DNA of 34,770 nt, from positions 1 to 34,770 of the forward strand of contig JAGRAE010000012.1 of NCBI GenBank assembly GCA_020435005.1, written 5' to 3'. The translations under genes were made by a program, and so were the position numbers. Below are positions 15,646-24,439 of this stretch, piece by piece. How positions within the stretch are numbered: position 1 is the first letter of the stretch; the number at the start of each line of letters is the position of its first letter. The notes under the pieces are model-generated. The model ran no database searches, was not told the origin of the DNA, and saw only the letters and a program-made list of their open reading frames with translations. This DNA comes from Bdellovibrionales bacterium (GTDB taxonomy: Bacteria > Bdellovibrionota > Bdellovibrionia > Bdellovibrionales > UBA1609).

Positions 15646-17430
15646 TAGTCGTTTTTTAATTCTCTCGTTTAGTTTTTTATTTTTAGTTAAATTCAGATAT
15701 ACTTCAGTAATACCAGGGCCATAATCTTGTTCTATTTCTACATCCCAAATTAAACCATTTTTTAGGTTTTCTATTTTTAATTTCTTTTCTAATTTAAAAT
15801 TGTAGTAATTTCTAATAAAGGCATCAAATAATCGATCCCGTTTTTTGCCTTTTCCCTGCATTTTCCAACGCATTAAAGAGTTAAAGAGCTTATCGTTACA
15901 CTCTTTAAGTTTACTTATATCATTTATTGTTTTTGTGAAAAACTGAAAGCAACCACGAGGAGGTATATTTATAGGTTGTCCTAATTTTCTTTTAGCTAAG
16001 TATAGCCAATATTTATTTTTTGCCTTTTTTGCAATATTCATTAAATTTTTCCATAAATTATTATTTAGAGCTAATTCAGCTTTCCAGCCATAAAGTTCCT
16101 TGTCTGTTCTATTTTTCCAAAGTGCTACATTTATTTCTTTAATCAATGTGTTTACATTTTTGTTTTTAATGCTCCAAATTTCTTTGGCTATTTTAATTTT
16201 TTCTACAAAATGTTTATTTATACCCTCCCATTGATTTAAACCATTACTTTTCATATAACTATGTATCGGTGAAAAGATAGTTGTCCACAATTTATCTTTA
16301 TGGGAAATTGGTGAAATCTCATTGCGATCAATTAGAGTATTATACAACTTGATTTGCTTATCATAAACCATTGAATAGTGACCACTTCTTACTGAAAAAC
16401 GGCTACCTCCCAGTTCTCTCCATTGTGGATATGCCGTTTCAATAAGTATATAGCGATTACTATCCCATGCCACATCAGGTTTATCGAGTATAGGTGCTAA
16501 AGATGTCACTTCTAGTTCGCGTCCTTCAGGAGAATCTGGTATGTATCCAAAAAGTTCGTACAAGGTAGCTCCTATATCCACTAAACTAACATTTTTATCA
16601 ATTTTCCAATGTATGCCTTTGTCACGTAGTTTTTGTGCAGGCTTTATAAATAAAGGTGTTTGAACTATTTCTGAATATAAGTTTACCATGGAAGGCTCTT
16701 CAGGACGGCTCTGCTCAGAGTAGCTATTCAACCCAAACAGAAACACATGCGAATTGTGCCATAGTTTTTTTTGTTTAAGCTTATTAATTAATTCATTGAG
16801 TGATTCATCTAGCTCTAAAAGTTGTCCTTTATATCCCCTGGCTCGTTGTTGCCCAACATTATTGACAGTTGGGACATCAATGAACTGAAGGTCTGGAATA
16901 TAAATTACTGAAAAGTGAGGGTGATCACCAACATCATTATTTAACCATTTAAAAAATTTTGAAAAACTCTTGCTGGCAGGAGTATAATGACTTTCTAGAG
17001 TTAAGTTTATGTGATCATCAAATTTTTCAAAGCCTTGTCCAAAGCCAGATTTACTAAATATCGGTGGTCCTCCTGAAAAAAAAGCTGTTCTATAACCTTT
17101 GTCTAAAGCCACTTCAGCAACCGTCTCGAATTTTTTGGATAAATACTGATTTCCATTGTGCCAAACTCCATGTTCTATTGGAAAAAGTGCTGTTAACACT
17201 GAAGCCAAAGCGGCTTGGCTCATAGTTGATGGCGTAAAATTATGAGTAAATCGAATGGCCTCATCACAGAAAATTTGAAAGCCTTGATTGAGCTCCTGTC
17301 CTTGCTCACAATTGACCTGGCGAAAATTTAGAGATTCAATTGCAATTACAATTACAGAAGGCCTCTTGTCCACATTCCATTGACAAGCAGAAAGAAAAAA
17401 CAAACTCAATAACGCTAACCAGCAACTCAT
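15631..17430 (-). CDS. Sulfatase-fold lipoprotein, likely without catalytic activity (599 aa)
   Basis: Lipoprotein signal MSCWLALLSLFFLSAC with a standard lipobox (LSAC, Cys16). Residues about 24-330 follow the alkaline phosphatase/sulfatase fold: SVIVIAIESLNF at the first strand, a STMSQAALASVLTALFPIEHGVWHNG block that lines up with the nucleophile region and its GLYP-x-x-HGV ending, YRTAFFSGGP and GFGQGFEKFDD, then HVFLFGLNSYSE where active enzymes have SDHGE. The nucleophile Ser/Cys appears replaced by Ala and the metal-binding Asp-His by Leu-Asn, so it is probably a pseudoenzyme. The C-terminal 260 residues are Lys-rich and helical, with no known family. The 3' end overlaps the PP2C-like gene by 15 bases. 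Confidence 0.7.
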   Translation of the reverse strand: MSCWLALLSLFFLSACQWNVDKRPSVIVIAIESLNFRQVNCEQGQELNQGFQIFCDEAIRFTHNFTPSTMSQAALASVLTALFPIEHGVWHNGNQYLSKKFETVAEVALDKGYRTAFFSGGPPIFSKSGFGQGFEKFDDHINLTLESHYTPASKSFSKFFKWLNNDVGDHPHFSVIYIPDLQFIDVPTVNNVGQQRARGYKGQLLELDESLNELINKLKQKKLWHNSHVFLFGLNSYSEQSRPEEPSMVNLYSEIVQTPLFIKPAQKLRDKGIHWKIDKNVSLVDIGATLYELFGYIPDSPEGRELEVTSLAPILDKPDVAWDSNRYILIETAYPQWRELGGSRFSVRSGHYSMVYDKQIKLYNTLIDRNEISPISHKDKLWTTIFSPIHSYMKSNGLNQWEGINKHFVEKIKIAKEIWSIKNKNVNTLIKEINVALWKNRTDKELYGWKAELALNNNLWKNLMNIAKKAKNKYWLYLAKRKLGQPINIPPRGCFQFFTKTINDISKLKECNDKLFNSLMRWKMQGKGKKRDRLFDAFIRNYYNFKLEKKLKIENLKNGLIWDVEIEQDYGPGITEVYLNLTKNKKLNERIKKRLLKLQ

Positions 17431-17482
17431 GTCACTTATTATATCCCTAGCTTAGAACTATGGCCAAGGTAAATATATTCCA

Positions 17483-17512
17483 TTGATTCGACCTTTATCT
17501 TTAAGGCATAAT
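17483..17512 (+). promoter_or_regulatory. Likely sigma70-type promoter of exbB-exbD
   Basis: TTGATT (17483-17488), an 18-base spacer, and CATAAT (17507-17512) lie about 30 bases before the ATG. AGAGG follows as ribosome binding site near 17529-17533. Confidence 0.5.
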
Positions 17513-17542
17513 GATAATGAATTAAACAAGAGGAATTTCACA

Positions 17543-18172
17543 ATGTTTACAGAACAGTTTTACAGCATTGCCCATGCCGGTCATGAGGTCACTCTATGGT
17601 TATTGGTTATTCTTAGCATTTTTAGTGTGGCTTTTATTTTTGAAAGATTTTTTACACTTAGAAAAGTACGCGCTAACAGCCTCAAGGCGACTCAAAGAAT
17701 TTCAGAAGCATTACAAAGCAACAATCTCAGTGAAATTGAGGATCTCTCACGTGACAGAGAAACTTTTGAAGGCCGTGCCCTATCCTATGGTTTAAGACAT
17801 GCAAAAGATAATGGCGCTGATGGTTTAGAAGAAATTTTTAATTCTTATGCCCTCATTGAAAAACCAAATTTTGAAAAATACTTAAACTTTTTAGCAACGG
17901 TCGGTTCAAATGCTCCGTTTATCGGTTTATTAGGAACTGTGTTTGGAATTATGGATGCTTTTCGCGAACTAGCTACGAGCCAAGGTGATGCTTCAGCTGT
18001 GATGTTGGGAATTTCTAAAGCCCTTGTGGCTACTGGTATTGGTTTGTTAGTGGCTATCCCAGCGGTAATTGCCTTTAATTATTTTCAACGCCAAGTAAAA
18101 ACAATTATGCAAAGCCTAGAAAGTGTTAAAGATATATGTTTAGCTCTTGCAAAATCTAAGAAGGTGAATTGA
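17543..18172 (+). CDS. exbB: ExbB/TolQ-family proton channel subunit
   Basis: Inner-membrane channel subunit of the MotA/TolQ/ExbB family, 209 residues. Three membrane segments, about 16-34, 116-137 and 155-178, have the family signature VGSNAPFIGLLGTVFGIMDAF at the second and an ALVATGIGLLVAIPAV third segment. With ExbD it converts proton-motive force into work on a periplasmic partner. The ATG at 17543 has AGAGG at a suitable distance and excludes 20 unlike residues upstream. The stop overlaps the exbD start by one base (TGATG). No TonB or TolA gene is nearby, so the partner and whether this is the Ton, Tol or another system remain open. Confidence 0.93.
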   Translation: MFTEQFYSIAHAGHEVTLWLLVILSIFSVAFIFERFFTLRKVRANSLKATQRISEALQSNNLSEIEDLSRDRETFEGRALSYGLRHAKDNGADGLEEIFNSYALIEKPNFEKYLNFLATVGSNAPFIGLLGTVFGIMDAFRELATSQGDASAVMLGISKALVATGIGLLVAIPAVIAFNYFQRQVKTIMQSLESVKDICLALAKSKKVN

Positions 18173-18579
18173 TGGCTGCAAAAATTAGTGGTGATGACGA
18201 TGCTCCCATAGCAGAAATTAATATTGTCCCTTTTGTGGATATTATTTTGGTGGTGCTAATTATTTTTATGGTGACTACTCCCTTTATTGTTAAACCCAGT
18301 ATAAATATTAATTTACCAAAGGCTGCGAGTGGATCGGATACGGCCCCCTCTCAATTAAATATTGCTATCGGTGCCAACGGAGAAACACTCCTCAATGGCA
18401 AACCCACTAATGACGAAGCCCTATCGGCATTTGCAAAAACCAGTCTTGCTGAAAATCCTCAAGTTCAAGCTATCATTTCGGCTGACAAAGATGTGGCTCA
18501 CGGGCGAGTTATTTCTATAATTGATATAGTGAAGTCTGCAGGCATCAGTAAGTTTGCAATTTCTATTGATAAGAAGTAA
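18172..18579 (+). CDS. exbD: ExbD/TolR-family transport protein
   Basis: Partner of ExbB, 135 residues: a short cytoplasmic start, one membrane helix with the essential Asp in VPFVDIILVVLIIFMVTTPF, and a periplasmic domain ending SAGISKFAISIDKK, like the C-terminal motif of ExbD/TolR. ATG at 18172 overlaps the ExbB stop. AAGAAGGTG lies upstream. The pair forms a compact two-gene unit behind its own promoter. The 138 bases after it hold no clear terminator. Confidence 0.93.
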   Translation: MAAKISGDDDAPIAEINIVPFVDIILVVLIIFMVTTPFIVKPSININLPKAASGSDTAPSQLNIAIGANGETLLNGKPTNDEALSAFAKTSLAENPQVQAIISADKDVAHGRVISIIDIVKSAGISKFAISIDKK

Positions 18580-18717
18580 TACCAATTTCAGAAATGAATC
18601 GTCCGCGGCGCAAGTTTGAAGCTGCATTGTAATACCGCAAAAGCGCAGCAACAATGGCCGATCTTTTGGTAGAAAAAATAGGATACAAAAGAACTGCTTT
18701 TGCTAAAATTATATACT
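18580..18717. other. Gap between convergent exbD and lipB
   Basis: 138 bases with some GC-rich patches (CCGCGGCGCAAG near 18603) and competing inverted repeats (GCTGC/GCAGC; CATTGT/ACAATG), but no clear stem followed by a T-run and no ORF. Transcription end here is not visible. Confidence 0.3.
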
Positions 18718-19371
18718 TTAATTCTGGTGCGCTAATATCCGAAGAACGGACTCTTGAATCTTCTCTTTAAAAACTTCGACCACTTTATTTCTATCTATTT
18801 TTTGTTGGATCAACTCTTCTACAGAAGTCATAACTTCTGGGTTAAAGCCACAGGGGTTTATTCCCTTAAAAGCTTGGTCGTCTTGGTAAAGATTTAAAGC
18901 CAACCCGTGATAGGTCACCCACTTTTTTACAGCAATACCAATAGAAGCAATTTTTTGGTCTTTTACCCAAACACCCGTAGGTATGAGTTTAGTATTACTA
19001 TTCTGATCTGGAAAAACTTCTCGACTCAGTTGAGCTGGTACACCTAATTTTCTAAGAACATTAATTGTTATCTGCTCTAAGTTAAATAAAAATTTAAGTA
19101 CATCTTTATTTTCAAGCTTTACAATGGGATAAACTATTAATTGGTTAGGACCATGGTAAGTTGCTTTTCCTCCGCGCGATGAAGTAAACACATCCCCTTG
19201 CCAACCTTGCAGGTCTTCCTTAGTGGAGCCTCGGCCCAAGGTTACCAAGGGAGGATGAGAACAAAAAACCCAAGTATCGCTTGTGGTGTTATCAACTCGT
19301 TGTTGAACTAGTGCTAATTGTTTTTCTGTAGCTTCATCATAGGGAATCTCTCCCCAATCTTGAAACATCAT
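18718..19371 (-). CDS. lipB: Octanoyltransferase
   Basis: Transfers octanoyl from acyl-carrier protein to lipoyl domains, the first step of endogenous lipoate synthesis. At 217 residues it is of usual length. It shows RGGKATYHGPNQLIVYP, IPTGVWVKDQKIASIGIAV with the catalytic Lys, and FKGINPCGF with the catalytic Cys. Its start overlaps the lpd stop by four bases (ATGA). It is last in the lipA-E2-lpd-lipB series. Confidence 0.95.
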   Translation of the reverse strand: MMFQDWGEIPYDEATEKQLALVQQRVDNTTSDTWVFCSHPPLVTLGRGSTKEDLQGWQGDVFTSSRGGKATYHGPNQLIVYPIVKLENKDVLKFLFNLEQITINVLRKLGVPAQLSREVFPDQNSNTKLIPTGVWVKDQKIASIGIAVKKWVTYHGLALNLYQDDQAFKGINPCGFNPEVMTSVEELIQQKIDRNKVVEVFKEKIQESVLRILAHQN

Positions 19372-20816
19372 TGTCTAGCACTCACTCCTTTGGTTCCACC
19401 AATTGGCTTTTGAATAATATGAATTGCATGGCCTAATGCTGCTTCCGCGGCTTCCATCATAGTTTCACCTAGTGTTGGGTGAGGATGTATACTTAAAGCT
19501 AAATCTTCTAAAGTAGCACCCATTTCAATGGCTAATACCGCTTCACTAATTAAGTTACTTGCTTCAGGGCCAACAATATGAACTCCAAGTACAATATTTG
19601 TTTTTGCATCAGCTATTATTTTTACAAAGCCTTCAGTTTCCATCATTGAAACAGCCCGGCCATTAGCTGCAAATGGAAACTTTCCTACTTTCAAATCACT
19701 ATGACCATTGGCTTTACATTCTTCTTCGCTCCAACCAGCGGAAGCAATTTCTGGATCTGTAAAAACCACAGCAGGAACAGTCTTCGCATCAAAAACACGG
19801 TTTTGCCCAGCTAAAACTTCTGCCGCAATTACACCTTCGTGGCTAGCTTTGTGAGCTAACATAGGTTGGCCGACTATATCTCCAATAGCAAAAATATTAG
19901 GAATATTTGTACGCATTTGTGCATTCACAGTCAGAAATCCTTTTTCATCAACTTTTAAACCAATGCCCTTCAAGTTACATTGATCCGTGTTGGGTTTGCG
20001 TCCGACTGTTAATAAAATTTTATTAGCACTTAACTTTTGATCTTTACCATTCACTTCTACTGTAACTTCGTATTCAGACCCTGTTTTTTTATAAGATTTT
20101 GCTTTTGCACTTAATAAAACTTCAACCCCAGACTTCTTTAACTTTCTTGCAACTACTTGGGTACATTCTTTATCAGAAATAGAAGCTAATAAAGAAGGAC
20201 CTGCCTCGACTACAGTGACTTGCGACCCCAATTTTTGTAGATAACTACCAATTTCTAAACCTATGTAGCCACCACCAATAACTACTGTTTTTTGTGGTAC
20301 CTCTTCTAAATCTAAAGCACCTGTAGAAGATAAAACATTTTCTTCATCAACAGCAAAGCCTGGAATTTCAATAGGTCTAGAACCTGTAGCTACAATAAAA
20401 TTCTTAGAATTTAATACTTGTTTGCCATTTTTAGCCGATATTTCTATTTGTGTATTGGATTTGAATTGTGCTTCGCCCATCAATATGTCGATTTTGTTTC
20501 CCTTTAATAATTGAGAAACACCGCCAGACATTTTATCACAAACAGATTGTTTCCAGTCTTTCAGTTTAGACATGTTGACTTTAATATCACCAGATATTTC
20601 GAACCCCATATTTTTTGCATCAAACTGAGCACGGTGCAAAAAATGAGCGGCTGTAATCATAGCTTTTGAAGGAATACAACCCACATTTAAACAAACTCCA
20701 CCCAAAAACTCTCTCTCAATAATAGCTGTTTTTAGTCCCAGTTGCGCGCATCTAATTGCTGCCACATAACCACCAGGTCCCGCTCCCACAACACATACAT
20801 CATAATTTTGACTCAT
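19368..20816 (-). CDS. lpdA: Dihydrolipoyl dehydrogenase (E3)
   Basis: Flavoprotein E3 of 2-oxoacid dehydrogenase complexes, which re-oxidises dihydrolipoamide with NAD. 482 residues. The FAD-binding GAGPGGY is at residues 11-17, with the redox disulfide Cys42/Cys47 in GGVCLNVGCIPSK. A second dinucleotide motif VVIGGGYIGLEIG, then IFAIGDIVGQPMLAHKASHEG, and the active-site His in HPHPTLGE near the C-terminus are all present. AAGGAG lies nine bases before the ATG. The gap to the E2 stop is 13 bases. Confidence 0.96.
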   Translation of the reverse strand: MSQNYDVCVVGAGPGGYVAAIRCAQLGLKTAIIEREFLGGVCLNVGCIPSKAMITAAHFLHRAQFDAKNMGFEISGDIKVNMSKLKDWKQSVCDKMSGGVSQLLKGNKIDILMGEAQFKSNTQIEISAKNGKQVLNSKNFIVATGSRPIEIPGFAVDEENVLSSTGALDLEEVPQKTVVIGGGYIGLEIGSYLQKLGSQVTVVEAGPSLLASISDKECTQVVARKLKKSGVEVLLSAKAKSYKKTGSEYEVTVEVNGKDQKLSANKILLTVGRKPNTDQCNLKGIGLKVDEKGFLTVNAQMRTNIPNIFAIGDIVGQPMLAHKASHEGVIAAEVLAGQNRVFDAKTVPAVVFTDPEIASAGWSEEECKANGHSDLKVGKFPFAANGRAVSMMETEGFVKIIADAKTNIVLGVHIVGPEASNLISEAVLAIEMGATLEDLALSIHPHPTLGETMMEAAEAALGHAIHIIQKPIGGTKGVSARQ

Positions 20817-20829
20817 AATTCTGCGCTCC

Positions 20830-22128
20830 TTACATCATATTCAACATTAAATGAGAGGGGTTTTCAATTTTTTGGAAAAAGGCTCTTAAGAAATTCGCTG
20901 CTACTGCACCATCAATTAAACGATGATCACATGTTACGGTATAATTTTGCATTTTTGCCGCTCTAAATTTTCCATCTTTTAAAACCGGCTTATCCATAAT
21001 TTTGTAAACACCTAAAATTCCTACCTCTGGATGATTTATAATTGGTGTGGCATAAGTTCCACCAACACTTCCAATATTTGTTATGGTAAATGTTGCACCT
21101 TTCATTTCTTCAAGTGATAATTTTCCGTTGCGAGCTTTGTCCGCAAGCTCTTGTATTTCTTTACTCAATTCCAAAATTGTTTTTTGGTCAGCATTTTTAA
21201 CGTTAGGTACTAACAATCCTTGTGGAGTATCTGCTGCAAAGCCAATATTAAAATATTTTTTATAAACAATTTCGCCTTTGTCATCGTCAATACTAGCATT
21301 AAACATTGGAAATTCACGAAGCGTCGCAATCAAAGCTTTCATTATAAAAGGTAAAAAAGTGACCTTTACTCCATAGGCTTCACCCACCTGTTTGGCTTGA
21401 GCGCGCATTTTTACTAGCTCTGTAATATTGGCTTCATCCATTAAAGTAAAATGGGGGACAATATGTTTGGTTATCTGCATTTGTTCGGCAATTTTTCTTC
21501 TGATACCTCTCAATGCAACTCTTTCCTCTAACTGTGGTGAGTGCGAAGTAAAAGCCGGCTTTGGTATTTCCATTTTGGGAGCAGATGAGCTCGGTAATGA
21601 ATAAGAAGTGGTTGCACCATTTTTAGCTTGTAAAACATCTTCACGAGTTACACGCCCAGCATTACCTGTGCCGTTTATGATATTAATATCTAGACCTAAC
21701 TCTCGAGCCAATCTTCGTGTTGCCGGCGTTGCTAACACACGAGACTCTGCAACAGGTGGATGCACTTCCATTCCGCCAACATTTATTGCTGGCGCAGGAG
21801 CTGGTGTTGGTATCTGTGTAGAAACAGAAGTTGAAGTGGATGACTGTATACTTTCTTTAGCAACGGGTGATTTAGTCGCTCCTGTACCTGTACCCGCATC
21901 CAACAACAGCATCGTTGTTTCTATGGGAATAATATCGCCCTCATTAGCTTTTAATTCTTTAACGGTCCCAGCATATGGGGAAGGAACTTCCACAGTCGCT
22001 TTATCGGTCATAACCTCTGCAATTGGTTGATCTTCTTCAATGGTATCTCCCACTTGGACTAACCACTTTACAAGTTCACCCTCTGTTACGCCTTCTCCGA
22101 TGTCTGGTAATTTTACTTCAGTGGACAT
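20830..22128 (-). CDS. Dihydrolipoamide acyltransferase (E2) of a 2-oxoacid dehydrogenase complex
   Basis: E2 core enzyme, 432 residues. A single lipoyl domain (residues 1 to about 78) has the lipoylated Lys43 in MTDKATVEVPS. It is followed by a Pro/Ala/Ser/Thr-rich linker, a peripheral-subunit-binding domain (about 130-170, containing ATPATRRLARELG), another linker, and the catalytic domain from about 205. HRLIDGAVAANFL near the C-terminus carries the catalytic His and Asp. The TDKATVEV lipoyl site and TPATRRLARE are commonest in branched-chain and Gram-positive-like pyruvate E2s, so the client could be pyruvate or branched-chain oxoacids. No E1 gene is in the window. Its ATG follows the lipA TAA directly, with AAGGGGA upstream. 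Confidence 0.93.
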   Translation of the reverse strand: MSTEVKLPDIGEGVTEGELVKWLVQVGDTIEEDQPIAEVMTDKATVEVPSPYAGTVKELKANEGDIIPIETTMLLLDAGTGTGATKSPVAKESIQSSTSTSVSTQIPTPAPAPAINVGGMEVHPPVAESRVLATPATRRLARELGLDINIINGTGNAGRVTREDVLQAKNGATTSYSLPSSSAPKMEIPKPAFTSHSPQLEERVALRGIRRKIAEQMQITKHIVPHFTLMDEANITELVKMRAQAKQVGEAYGVKVTFLPFIMKALIATLREFPMFNASIDDDKGEIVYKKYFNIGFAADTPQGLLVPNVKNADQKTILELSKEIQELADKARNGKLSLEEMKGATFTITNIGSVGGTYATPIINHPEVGILGVYKIMDKPVLKDGKFRAAKMQNYTVTCDHRLIDGAVAANFLRAFFQKIENPSHLMLNMM

Positions 22129-23130
22129 TTATATTTCCCCTTGTTGGTTATGTTCTTTAGTTTCTTTAGAAATCTTCTCTTTATAAATAGAATCCAAAAT
22201 TTGTCGACTAGACAATTTATTTTGTTCCTGTTTTCTTTTTTGTTCAATTATTCCCTTCATAAAAAATTCTCCTGCACGGTAAGAGCTTCTTACTAGAGGA
22301 CCACTGGCTACATAGAGAAAACCCATGTTTTCTGCAGTTTTTTGCCAGAACATAAATTCTTCTGGTGTATAAAACTTTTCTACTTTTAATTTGTGACGGG
22401 CTGGCTGTAAATACTGACCAAAAGTAACAACGTCACAACCCACTGCCCTTAGATCTTCCAAACATTCTTTAAGCTCATCAGCTTCTTCACCAAGACCTAA
22501 CATTATGGATGTTTTTGTGTAGCGCTCTGGATTTAATTCTTTAGCTAACTTTAAAACATCCAAAGATTGTTGGTAGTTAGCCCTAGGATCTCTAACTTGT
22601 TTTTGCAAACGTTTTACGGTTTCAACATTATGTGCAAAAACATCCGGACCAGAGCTTACAACTTGGGCAATTAAATCCTTATCTCCACTAAAATCAGGGG
22701 TTAGCACTTCTACGATTAACTGTGGTCTTTGTGATTTTATAGTGGCCACAGTTCGAGCAAAATGGCTAGCGCCTTGATCGGCTAAATCATCACGATCCAC
22801 ACTGGTTAAAACAACGTACTCCAGATCCATCTTTGCAATTGAATATCCCACTTTTTCTGGCTCATCATTATCTATAGCTCCTTTGGGATTTCCAGTTTTG
22901 ACTGAACAAAAACGACACCCACGTGTACAGACTTCACCCATAAGCATAAAGGTTGCTGTACCTCCACCCCAGCATTCTGCTATGTTGGGACAACGAGCTT
23001 CTTGGCAAACAGTCGCTAAGTTCAGTTTTTTTAACATGTCTTTAATTTCAAGATAGTTTTCACCTGATGGGGCTTTAACTTTAATCCATTTGGGTTTTGG
23101 CTGTTTTGGTTTTGCATTCGCTGTGGCCAA
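22129..23130 (-). CDS. lipA: Lipoyl synthase
   Basis: Radical SAM enzyme inserting two sulfurs into octanoyl-lipoyl domains, 333 residues. Auxiliary cluster cysteines are 42, 47 and 53 (CQEARCPNIAEC). SAM cluster cysteines are 68, 72 and 75 (CTRGCRFC). The C-terminal RSSYRAGE Ser-containing motif is present. The start is a TTG at 23130, with AAAGGAG about eight bases upstream and no alternative ATG. It is first in the operon, immediately followed by the E2 gene without a gap, so synthesis of the cofactor and of its carrier protein are probably coordinated. Confidence 0.96.
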   Translation of the reverse strand: MATANAKPKQPKPKWIKVKAPSGENYLEIKDMLKKLNLATVCQEARCPNIAECWGGGTATFMLMGEVCTRGCRFCSVKTGNPKGAIDNDEPEKVGYSIAKMDLEYVVLTSVDRDDLADQGASHFARTVATIKSQRPQLIVEVLTPDFSGDKDLIAQVVSSGPDVFAHNVETVKRLQKQVRDPRANYQQSLDVLKLAKELNPERYTKTSIMLGLGEEADELKECLEDLRAVGCDVVTFGQYLQPARHKLKVEKFYTPEEFMFWQKTAENMGFLYVASGPLVRSSYRAGEFFMKGIIEQKRKQEQNKLSSRQILDSIYKEKISKETKEHNQQGEI

Positions 23131-23257
23131 ATGAGGACTCCTTTTTTTATTATCTATATTAATGATATGCTTAGCATATTTCAGCTCATAAAAGGTACCT
23201 GCTACTTTCTTCTGGAAGCGGGGCGTAAATTTAATTTCTAAATAACTTATGAAGTGT
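23131..23257. other. Upstream region of the lipA operon
   Basis: Gene-free stretch up to repeat copy 1. Besides the palindrome at 23165-23179 and a possible -10 for lipA, I see nothing else that reads as a gene or RNA. Confidence 0.4.
23165..23179. promoter_or_regulatory. Small palindrome upstream of lipA
   Basis: ATATGC, TTA, GCATAT: a perfect 6-base inverted repeat around three bases, 35-49 bases before the lipA start, where a promoter and operator for the lipoate operon would be expected. A GATAAT on the reverse strand nearer the gene could be the -10. Tentative. Confidence 0.3.
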
Positions 23258-23440
23258 ACCCATTAATTGCGGATGTATCTTGCTGTTACGCTCCCTAAAT
23301 GCTTTTTTTACTCTATAATTTGATGTTTCAAGCGTTACTTCTCAAAACAATGTTTTGAGAAGTCCACAACGAACACAAAATCTACTTCATATGACGGGTT
23401 TTAATGAGGCGTGAGAATTTCAAATCCGCCATTAACGGGG
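23258..23440 (+). repeat. Intergenic MITE-like repeat, copy 1 (183 bp)
   Basis: Bounded by terminal inverted repeats: left arm 23258-23274 (ACCCATTAATTGCGGAT) and right arm 23424-23440 (reads CCCCGTTAATGGCGGAT on the other strand), 14 of 17 identical. The left 24 bases (23259-23282) match copy 2 at 20 of 24 positions, and 23361-23443 matches copy 2 at about 65 of 83 columns, in the opposite orientation. Between these, about 75-80 bases (near 23283-23360) are absent from copy 2 and contain a 27-base palindrome. No coding potential. It starts 37 bases beyond the stop of the thioredoxin gene. Confidence 0.75.
23337..23363. repeat. 27-base palindrome inside repeat copy 1
   Basis: A 13-base arm (ACTTCTCAAAACA, 23337-23349), one central A, and its exact reverse complement (23351-23363). 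There is no T-run on either side, so it is not a normal terminator. The right arm is shared in part with copy 2 of the repeat; the left arm lies in the segment unique to copy 1. Confidence 0.8.
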
Positions 23441-23477
23441 ACATTTTTTATATATTAAATATTGGCATAAACAGGCA

Positions 23478-24119
23478 CTAGCTAAGAGAATCTGTTACTT
23501 TTAGAATTTTCTTCAAGATGTTACTTAACTTTCTTAGATTTAAGCTTTTGTCTTTAACGTTTCCCTCAATTAAAATTGCAGGGTTAAACTTATATCGCGA
23601 GGTAAATTCTTCTTCAACTTCTTTGGGTTTTAATGGAATTAGAAAGTCTTGATTTGTAGTTGGCTTTATAAGCACCGCACTGGGAGTGCTGTCGACGACA
23701 AAGTATTCATCAAACTCGATTATTTTCTGTTCGATGAGGTTTGCAAATTTAAGTTCACCTTTATGAAAACCAGAAGCGTTAACATTTAAAATAAGTAATT
23801 TATCAGAAAATGTTTCTTTAAATGATTGATCATTTTCCAGTGCCATATCTAATTTTTTACAGTAAGGACACTTCACATGGCCAAACAGAACCATTAAAAT
23901 TTTATTTTTGGCCCGCGCCTCTTCAATAGCCATGATAAACATTTCTAAATTTTTTTCTGAACTACATTTTGAAAAACGAAGCCCTCCGTTGGCTTCACAA
24001 TCTTTAACCTTTCCATTGTTAAAATATAAACCATCAATCTCGGCTTTGACTGTATTTGACAACAGCAGAACCAAAAAACATAAACTAAATAATCTTTTTA
24101 AGTTTCTAAACATATACAT
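23478..24119 (-). CDS. Exported thioredoxin-fold protein with CPYC
   Basis: Periplasmic thioredoxin-like protein, 213 residues from the ATG at 24119 (a second ATG two codons on and a TTG at 24134 are possible). The signal peptide ends near VKA before EIDG. The fold is seen in KNKILMVLFGHVKCPYCKKLD with redox Cys84/Cys87 and in the cis-Pro region VDSTPSAVLIKP. An extra Cys pair (41 and 51) precedes the domain. It is closest in pattern to SoxW/thioredoxin-7 type proteins and the DsbD C-terminal domain. No partner gene is adjacent. The gene is bracketed by two inverted copies of an intergenic repeat. Confidence 0.82.
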   Translation of the reverse strand: MYMFRNLKRLFSLCFLVLLLSNTVKAEIDGLYFNNGKVKDCEANGGLRFSKCSSEKNLEMFIMAIEEARAKNKILMVLFGHVKCPYCKKLDMALENDQSFKETFSDKLLILNVNASGFHKGELKFANLIEQKIIEFDEYFVVDSTPSAVLIKPTTNQDFLIPLKPKEVEEEFTSRYKFNPAILIEGNVKDKSLNLRKLSNILKKILKVTDSLS

Positions 24120-24439
24120 TTTCGATCTCGTCAAAAGTAAAATTCTATTTAAGCCTTAATTCAACAAGTGTGCTAATTTATGAAAGATCAGTAAATTGAC
24201 AAATTTGTAAGCAATTTTAGTTAAAGTGCAATTCGATATGTAAAGATTAAGTTAGAGATGTAACCATAAAATAGTACGTAGAAAAAGTTTATGATTTTTT
24301 GTAGATATCATGAACAGAAGGTATTTGTTGTTTTTTGTCTAAATTTTTATCAAGTTAACTTTTTACGTTGTTTCACTAATCACCAAAGTATTCTACTTTT
24401 TGCGAGCAATTAAAATGTGCTCATTTGATTATGAGCTGC
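24120..24439. other. AT-rich gene-free stretch upstream of the thioredoxin gene
   Basis: No convincing ORF or RNA gene. It contains AT-rich sequence that should carry the promoter of the thioredoxin gene. A GCTCAT/ATGAGC inverted repeat (near 24419-24436) lies just outside repeat copy 2. Confidence 0.4.

Noticed and set aside
15631-17430. Active sulfatase or phosphoethanolamine transferase
   Set aside because: The nucleophile and the Asp-His metal motif are not seen at their expected places.
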